Below, in pieces: positions 42,446 through 46,361 of a stretch of 46,361 bases of DNA; position 1 is the first letter of the stretch, and every line of letters begins with the position of its first letter. The notes under the pieces are model-generated. The model made no database searches. It saw nothing but the letters and a program-made list of their open reading frames with translations, and was not told where the DNA came from. Source of the DNA: Methylobacterium cerastii (lineage in GTDB: Bacteria > Pseudomonadota > Alphaproteobacteria > Rhizobiales > Beijerinckiaceae); assembly GCF_022179125.1 (NCBI RefSeq), contig NZ_BPQG01000080.1, positions 1 to 46,361 of the forward strand. The letters are read 5' to 3'. The position numbers and the translations under genes were made by a program.

Positions 42446-42498
42446 CAGGGGAAGATAGGGCGGTGCGGCCGGCACGGCGGGGCCGGCGGACCTTCGAC

Positions 42499-43962
42499 TC
42501 AGTACTGCACGGTCGCCCGCACCCCGAGAACGGTGGCGTTCTTCAGTCGGCGCCCGTCGGCATCCGCGACGCCGCCGCTCGGGCGGATGATGTACTGCAG
42601 GTCCGGCTGCACGGTGAAGCCCGGCACCACCAGCGCCTGGTAGGTCGCCTCCAGCGCGGTCTCGGCCCGCCGCCGCGGGATCGGGGTGCCGGTGAACAGG
42701 ATGGTGTCGGTGTCGGCCCGGCGGGCGTCGTCGGCGTAGCGGGCGTAGGCGATGCCGGCGCCGACCGTGTCGTCGTCGCGCCCCGGGATCAGGCCCTTGT
42801 AGGCGAGGCCGGCGTCGACGTAGGCCGAGATCAGGCTGGAGCGCGTCGGCGAGAGCGAGGCGCGCACGAACACCGACAGGCCCTCGTCGTCCTTCTCGGG
42901 CTCGATCAGGACGCTCTGGTCGATCATCGCGTAGAGCCCGGCGTTGCCGCGCTGCCGGCGCGGCAGGCCGGACGAGGCCGGGTCGGCGAGCGACAGGCCG
43001 AGGGTGTCGCGGCGCAGGTCGTCGAACCGGCCGAAATGCTGCCAGCCGCCGAAGGTCACCGTGCCGGGCAGCGCGGTCGAGCCCTTCTCGGTGTTGTAGG
43101 AATAGGCCGCCTCGGCCACGATCAGGGCCGGGTCGTGCGTGCGGAAGTTCGTGCCGGTGCGGTTGAGGCGCTGCGCCTCCGCGTCGTCGCCCGGGCGGCT
43201 GGCCCCGGCCGGATCGCCGTCGTAGAGCCCGGCCTGGAACGACAGCCCGCCGCCGGGCTCGAACTTCGCCCGGATCGCCGGCGTCGCCAAGGGGTAGGCC
43301 GGGCCGCCGGAGGGGAGGTTCGCGCTGGTGATCGCCGGCCAGCCGAAGCTCGAGTTCACGAACAGCGTCGCGGTCTGGCTCACGAAGAACTCGCTGTCGG
43401 CGGCCTGCTGGCCGACGCGCAGGCCGAGCTTGCCGTCGAAGAGCTGCTGGTCGAACCACAGCACGTAGAGCCGTGTCGCGGGCAGCGCCCCGATGACGCT
43501 GACGTCGAGCAGGTTGCCGACGTAGTAGCGCGAGAGGCCGGTGCCGTGGATGAAGTAGGCGTTGGCGTGCGCCGTGGCGCCCTGCCAGCCGGCGAGCGTG
43601 TCGAGGTCGAGGTAGAGCCGCAGGTTCAGCCGGTCCTCCACCACCGCTCCCTGCCGCATTCCGCCGGTGGGGTTGCCGAGCACGTCCGCGATGTAGGTGA
43701 GGCTGTACTGGATGCCCCGCTCCTTCAGCACCGGGCGCAGGCCGAAGGGATCGCCGAGGGGGCCGAGATAGGGCTCGACCGAGCGGGCGTAGCCGCCCGA
43801 GGTCTGGCTCGTGGTCTCGGGCTGGGCCACGGAGGTCCGCACGTCGCCGCCGGCGCCTTCGCGGATCACGGGGATGGCCGGGGGCGCCGGCGGCGTCTGC
43901 GCGAAGGCCGGGATGCTGAGCATCGCGGCAAGCGCTCCGATGGCGGATGGGCGGTGGATCAC
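42499..43962 (-). CDS. OprB-type carbohydrate porin
   Basis: Outer-membrane porin of 487 residues. A signal peptide (PSAIGALAAMLSIPAFAQ) leads into the OprB-like barrel with LGDPFGLRPVLKERGIQYSL, RLNLRLYLDLDTLAGWQGAT and DSEFFVSQTATLFVNSSFGW. The protein ends with alternating strands (FTVQPDLQYIIRPSGGVADA; VLGVRATVQY), the aromatic last residue needed for barrel insertion. It is expected to let sugars or small solutes diffuse. I start at GTG 43962, with no strong Shine-Dalgarno; the only earlier initiators give an implausible Arg-rich leader. The CPA1 antiporter follows downstream. Confidence 0.9.
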   Translation of the reverse strand: MIHRPSAIGALAAMLSIPAFAQTPPAPPAIPVIREGAGGDVRTSVAQPETTSQTSGGYARSVEPYLGPLGDPFGLRPVLKERGIQYSLTYIADVLGNPTGGMRQGAVVEDRLNLRLYLDLDTLAGWQGATAHANAYFIHGTGLSRYYVGNLLDVSVIGALPATRLYVLWFDQQLFDGKLGLRVGQQAADSEFFVSQTATLFVNSSFGWPAITSANLPSGGPAYPLATPAIRAKFEPGGGLSFQAGLYDGDPAGASRPGDDAEAQRLNRTGTNFRTHDPALIVAEAAYSYNTEKGSTALPGTVTFGGWQHFGRFDDLRRDTLGLSLADPASSGLPRRQRGNAGLYAMIDQSVLIEPEKDDEGLSVFVRASLSPTRSSLISAYVDAGLAYKGLIPGRDDDTVGAGIAYARYADDARRADTDTILFTGTPIPRRRAETALEATYQALVVPGFTVQPDLQYIIRPSGGVADADGRRLKNATVLGVRATVQY

Positions 43963-44119
43963 GGACGGCTCGGGTGGCGTGCGGCGGCAACCGTACAACA
44001 GGCGCCCGGCCGAGTCCGATGCGGGACGGTGACACGCGAACCGCGCGTTCTGCCTTTTCCCGCACAACGGCTACTGTATTCACACCTCTCCTGCCCTTGG
44101 CGGTTCGACGTGCGCGCAT

Positions 44120-44316
44120 CCCCTCGCCCCACGTGCGGGGAGAGGGCTTTGACGACCTCGTCGTCGGCAAAGCGAGGCGGCAGCCGACGGTGAGGGGGCC
44201 GAGCCGGAGGAGGCACTTCCGGAAGCTCCCCCTCACCGTCGCTTCGGCTTCGCCTCTCGCTCCCCGGCTGCACGACGGGGTGCAGCCGGGCCTCTCCCCG
44301 CACGCGGGGAGAGGGG
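44120..44316. repeat. composite GC-rich inverted repeat
   Basis: The ends are palindromes (CCCTCGCCCCACGTGCGGGG at the left; CCTCTCCCCGCACGCGGGGA at the right) and the interior contains CGGTGAGGGGG and CCCCCTCACCG. The design and several blocks match 11951-12150. It fills most of the 503-bp gap between the porin and the gamma-glutamyltransferase gene, a divergent gap, so it is not acting as a terminator between converging genes. Confidence 0.75.
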
Positions 44317-44465
44317 AACCCGCGCGTTATCCGATGCCGTGACGAACGATGTGGATCCAGTAGCGCAGAGGGGGGGGAAGCGGAGTGGCCGCCCTCGCGC
44401 CTTTTGCACCGACGGCACGGTTTTCGTACAGCCGGAGCGAGCCGTCGCCAGCCGCGAGCGAGACC

Positions 44466-46064
44466 ATGCCCGAGACCCCCGTCTTCTCCCACGGCGCCTG
44501 CGCCGCCCCGCACCACCTCGCCGCGCAGGCCGGGCAGACCGTGCTGGCGCAGGGCGGCAACGCCATCGAGGCGATGACCGCGATGGCGGCGGCGATCGCC
44601 GTGGTCTACCCGCACATGAACGGCATCGGCGGCGACGGGTTCTGGCTGGTGCGCGAGCGCGGCGGCCGGGTGCGCGGCATCGAGGCCTGCGGGCCGGCCG
44701 GCGCGCTGGCCACCCGGGCGCGCTACCGCGAGCGCGAGTTCGACGCGATCCCCGCCCGCGGCCCCGACGCCTGCGTGACGGTGGCCGGCGCCGTCGGCGG
44801 CTGGCGCCTGGCCCTGGAGCTGTCCCGCGCGCTCGGGGGCCGGCTGCCGCTGGAGACGCTGCTCGCCGACGCGATCCGCCACGCCCGCGAGGGCTGTCCG
44901 GTCTCGCCCTCGGAAGGGCGCTACGTGCCGAAGGAGCTCGACACCCTCCACGACGCCCCGAACTTTGCGAAGACGTTCCTCAAGGAGGGCAAACCGTGGC
45001 CGGTGGGCGACGTGCGGACGCTGCCGGCGCTGGCCGCGACCCTGGAGCAGCTCGCCCATGCCGGTCTCGACGACTTCTACCGCGGCGACGTCGGCCGCGA
45101 GATCGCCGCCGACCTCGAACGCCTCGACGCCCCGGTGACCAGGGCCGACCTCAAGGCCTACCAGCCGCGCGAGCGCTCGGCCCTCTCGATCCGCCGCCGC
45201 GACGCCACGCTCTACAACTTTCCGCCGCCGACGCAGGGGCTGGCGGCGCTGCTGATCCTCGGCATCTTCGACCGGCTCGACATCCGCCAGGCGGAGACCA
45301 CGGCGCATTACCATGGGCTGATCGAGGCGACGAAGCGCGCCTTCGCGATCCGCGACCGGGTGGTGACCGACTACGACCGCCTGGTCACGGACCCGGCCCA
45401 GTATCTCACGCCCGAAAACCTCGCCCGCGAGGCGGCGCAGGTCGACATGGCGCGCGCCGCCGCGATCCCGCTGCGCAACCCCGGCGAGGGCGACACCGTG
45501 TGGATGGGCGCGATCGACCACGACGGCCTGGCCGTGTCCTACATCCAGTCGATCTACTGGGAATACGGCTCCGGCTGCGTGTTGCCGGCCACCGGCATCC
45601 ACTGGCAGAACCGCGGCACCTCGTTCTCCCTCGACGAGACGGCCGTGAACCCGCTGGAGCCGGGGCGGCGCCCGTTCCACACCCTGATCCCGGCGCTCGC
45701 CTGCTTCGACGACGGCCGGCTGATGGCCTACGGCTCGATGGGCGGCGACGGCCAGCCGCAGTTCCAGGCGCAGGTCTTCACCCGCTACGCCGACTACGGG
45801 CTCGGCCCCGCCGACGCGGTCGACGCCCCGCGCCTGCTCTACGGCCGCACCTGGGGCGCGGAATCGCTGACCGTGAAGGTCGAGGACCGCTTCGACCCGG
45901 CCTGCATCCGGGCGCTCGGCCGGATGGGCCACGAGATCGAGGAGCTCGGCGGGGCCTACATCGACTCGCTCGGGCATGCCGGCATGCTGGTCCGCCACCC
46001 CCGCAACGGCCGCATCGAGGCGGTCCACGACCCCCGCTCGGACGGCGGCGCGTTGGGGCTTTAA
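44466..46064 (+). CDS. Gamma-glutamyltransferase-family protein
   Basis: A 532-residue Ntn-hydrolase of the gamma-glutamyltransferase family, which matures by self-cleavage. It shows the family N-terminus (AAQAGQTVLAQGGNAIEAMT; MNGIGGDGFWLV), the LPATGIHWQNRGTSFSLDE and YGSMGGDGQPQFQAQVF segments. The likely nucleophile is Thr344 in GDTVWMGAIDHDG, at the place of the TTH motif in classical enzymes (here Thr-Val-Trp). No signal peptide is visible, so it appears cytoplasmic, unlike periplasmic GGTs. The start is ATG 44466; earlier in-frame sequence is not family-like. The substrate might be glutathione or another gamma-glutamyl compound. Confidence 0.9.
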   Translation: MPETPVFSHGACAAPHHLAAQAGQTVLAQGGNAIEAMTAMAAAIAVVYPHMNGIGGDGFWLVRERGGRVRGIEACGPAGALATRARYREREFDAIPARGPDACVTVAGAVGGWRLALELSRALGGRLPLETLLADAIRHAREGCPVSPSEGRYVPKELDTLHDAPNFAKTFLKEGKPWPVGDVRTLPALAATLEQLAHAGLDDFYRGDVGREIAADLERLDAPVTRADLKAYQPRERSALSIRRRDATLYNFPPPTQGLAALLILGIFDRLDIRQAETTAHYHGLIEATKRAFAIRDRVVTDYDRLVTDPAQYLTPENLAREAAQVDMARAAAIPLRNPGEGDTVWMGAIDHDGLAVSYIQSIYWEYGSGCVLPATGIHWQNRGTSFSLDETAVNPLEPGRRPFHTLIPALACFDDGRLMAYGSMGGDGQPQFQAQVFTRYADYGLGPADAVDAPRLLYGRTWGAESLTVKVEDRFDPACIRALGRMGHEIEELGGAYIDSLGHAGMLVRHPRNGRIEAVHDPRSDGGALGL

Positions 46065-46094
46065 GGGAAGCCGCGCCAGCTCGACGCGCCACTT

Positions 46095-46233
46095 CCCTCC
46101 CCCCTCTGTGGGGGAGGGTGGGCCTCCCGTCAGCGAGGGTCGGGAAAGGGAGCGCGTTATCCGGAGAGGTCGCTCCCCTCTCCCGACCCACTTCGCGGGC
46201 CACCCTCCCCCGCAGAGGGGGGGGGGGGAGGGG
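46095..46233. repeat. palindromic repeat with a 12-G run
   Basis: CCCTCCCCCCTCTGTGGGGG at the left faces a right arm CCACCCTCCCCCGCAGAGGG. An inner pair TCGGGAAAGGG and CCCTCTCCCGA lies between them. The right arm contains a run of 12 G (46217-46228). It fills the gap between the converging gamma-glutamyltransferase and chemotaxis-receptor genes. Confidence 0.8.
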
Positions 46234-46243
46234 CGTGATCGGG

Positions 46244-46361
46244 TCAGGCGGCGCGGACGGTGGCGAGGAAGCGATCGACTTCCGCCGCGAGGTGCTCGGA
46301 CTGGCGCGAGAGCTCGGAGGCGGCGCCCAGCACCTGGGAAGCCGCCGCGCCGGTCTCCTCG
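46244..46361 (-). CDS. Methyl-accepting chemotaxis protein (C-terminal end only)
   Basis: The window holds the last 39 codons, reading EETGAAASQVLGAASELSRQ, SEHLAAEVDRFLATVRAA then TGA. Amphipathic heptads with Ala/Ser/Glu and the C-terminal EVDRFLATVRAA match the end of MCP signalling domains. The rest lies outside the window, so ligand and membrane type are unknown. Confidence 0.8.
   Translation of the reverse strand, partial: EETGAAASQVLGAASELSRQSEHLAAEVDRFLATVRAA

Noticed and set aside
40913-44236. Apparent fusion of the antiporter with a long N-terminal extension
   Set aside because: The extension is Arg/Pro-rich and lies antisense-in-frame over the OprB porin, which has clear signal-peptide and barrel features; the antiporter starts at ATG 42445.
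1-46361. tRNA, rRNA, CRISPR array, prophage or intact insertion sequence
   Set aside because: I saw no cloverleaf, rRNA-like block, spaced direct repeats, integrase or transposase anywhere in the window.

Overview
The window is about 46.4 kb of very GC-rich DNA with densely packed chromosomal genes on both strands. Its content (ChpT, a Tol-Pal cluster of the pal-cpoB-tilS type, a Kdo hydroxylase, GSCFA and WcbI proteins, neighbouring DUF1214/DUF1254 genes beside a class A PBP, OprB porin, many GC-rich palindromic intergenic repeats) suggests an alphaproteobacterium of the order Hyphomicrobiales, most likely Methylobacterium or a close relative. The genus is inferred from memory of protein families, not from a search. 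I see no tRNA, rRNA, CRISPR array, prophage or intact insertion sequence.

Layout. 1-3.6 kb: tilS (cut by the window edge) and cpoB overlap by 4 nt; pal lies upstream on the same strand, but an SRPBCC gene on the other strand sits between pal and cpoB. 4-6.7 kb: a single-domain response regulator, then a divergent WcbI/GSCFA pair. 6.8-9.1 kb: hemC, an ABM-type monooxygenase and a Kdo hydroxylase. 9.3-12 kb: a small HTH protein, a VOC protein, and an aldo/keto reductase-sixA pair coupled through TGATG. 12.2-16 kb: a MoxR ATPase, a DUF892 ferritin-like protein, chpT and a PIN-domain toxin-antitoxin pair. 16-25.3 kb: pbpC, a thioester-bearing alpha-2-macroglobulin and a large secreted alpha/beta hydrolase. 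25.3-29.1 kb: a decayed tautomerase gene, then amidase, DJ-1/PfpI protein, a small secreted protein and a TetR regulator, with the same palindrome in front of tetR and in front of the small gene. 29.2-33.6 kb: a YcgN-type protein, a PBP1A-type enzyme and the DUF1214 and DUF1254 genes. 33.6-37.3 kb: a CLC channel divergent from a MarR regulator with an operator-like palindrome between them, then metB. 37.4-40.9 kb: a four-hairpin intergenic element, a lipoprotein, small proteins, a GLG1-like cysteine-rich protein, gshB and an orphan BrnA-like gene. 40.9-46.4 kb: CPA1 antiporter, OprB porin, a gamma-glutamyltransferase homologue and the C-terminal end of a chemotaxis receptor.

Theme. Much of the window serves the cell envelope: Tol-Pal (pal, cpoB), peptidoglycan synthesis (pbpC, PBP1A) with a periplasmic protease trap (alpha-2-macroglobulin), LPS core modification (Kdo hydroxylase), probable surface-glycan modification (WcbI, GSCFA) and outer-membrane import (OprB). 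The strongest non-gene signals are (1) families of GC-rich palindromic repeats found mostly where genes converge, but also inside the open reading frame of tilS and across the start of pbpC; (2) duplicated regulatory palindromes around tetR; (3) a four-hairpin element next to metB; and (4) a near-identical 25-bp sequence upstream of both pal and the PBP1A gene. I did not find a clearly new multi-gene system; the best candidates for new biology are these elements and the WcbI/GSCFA pair.
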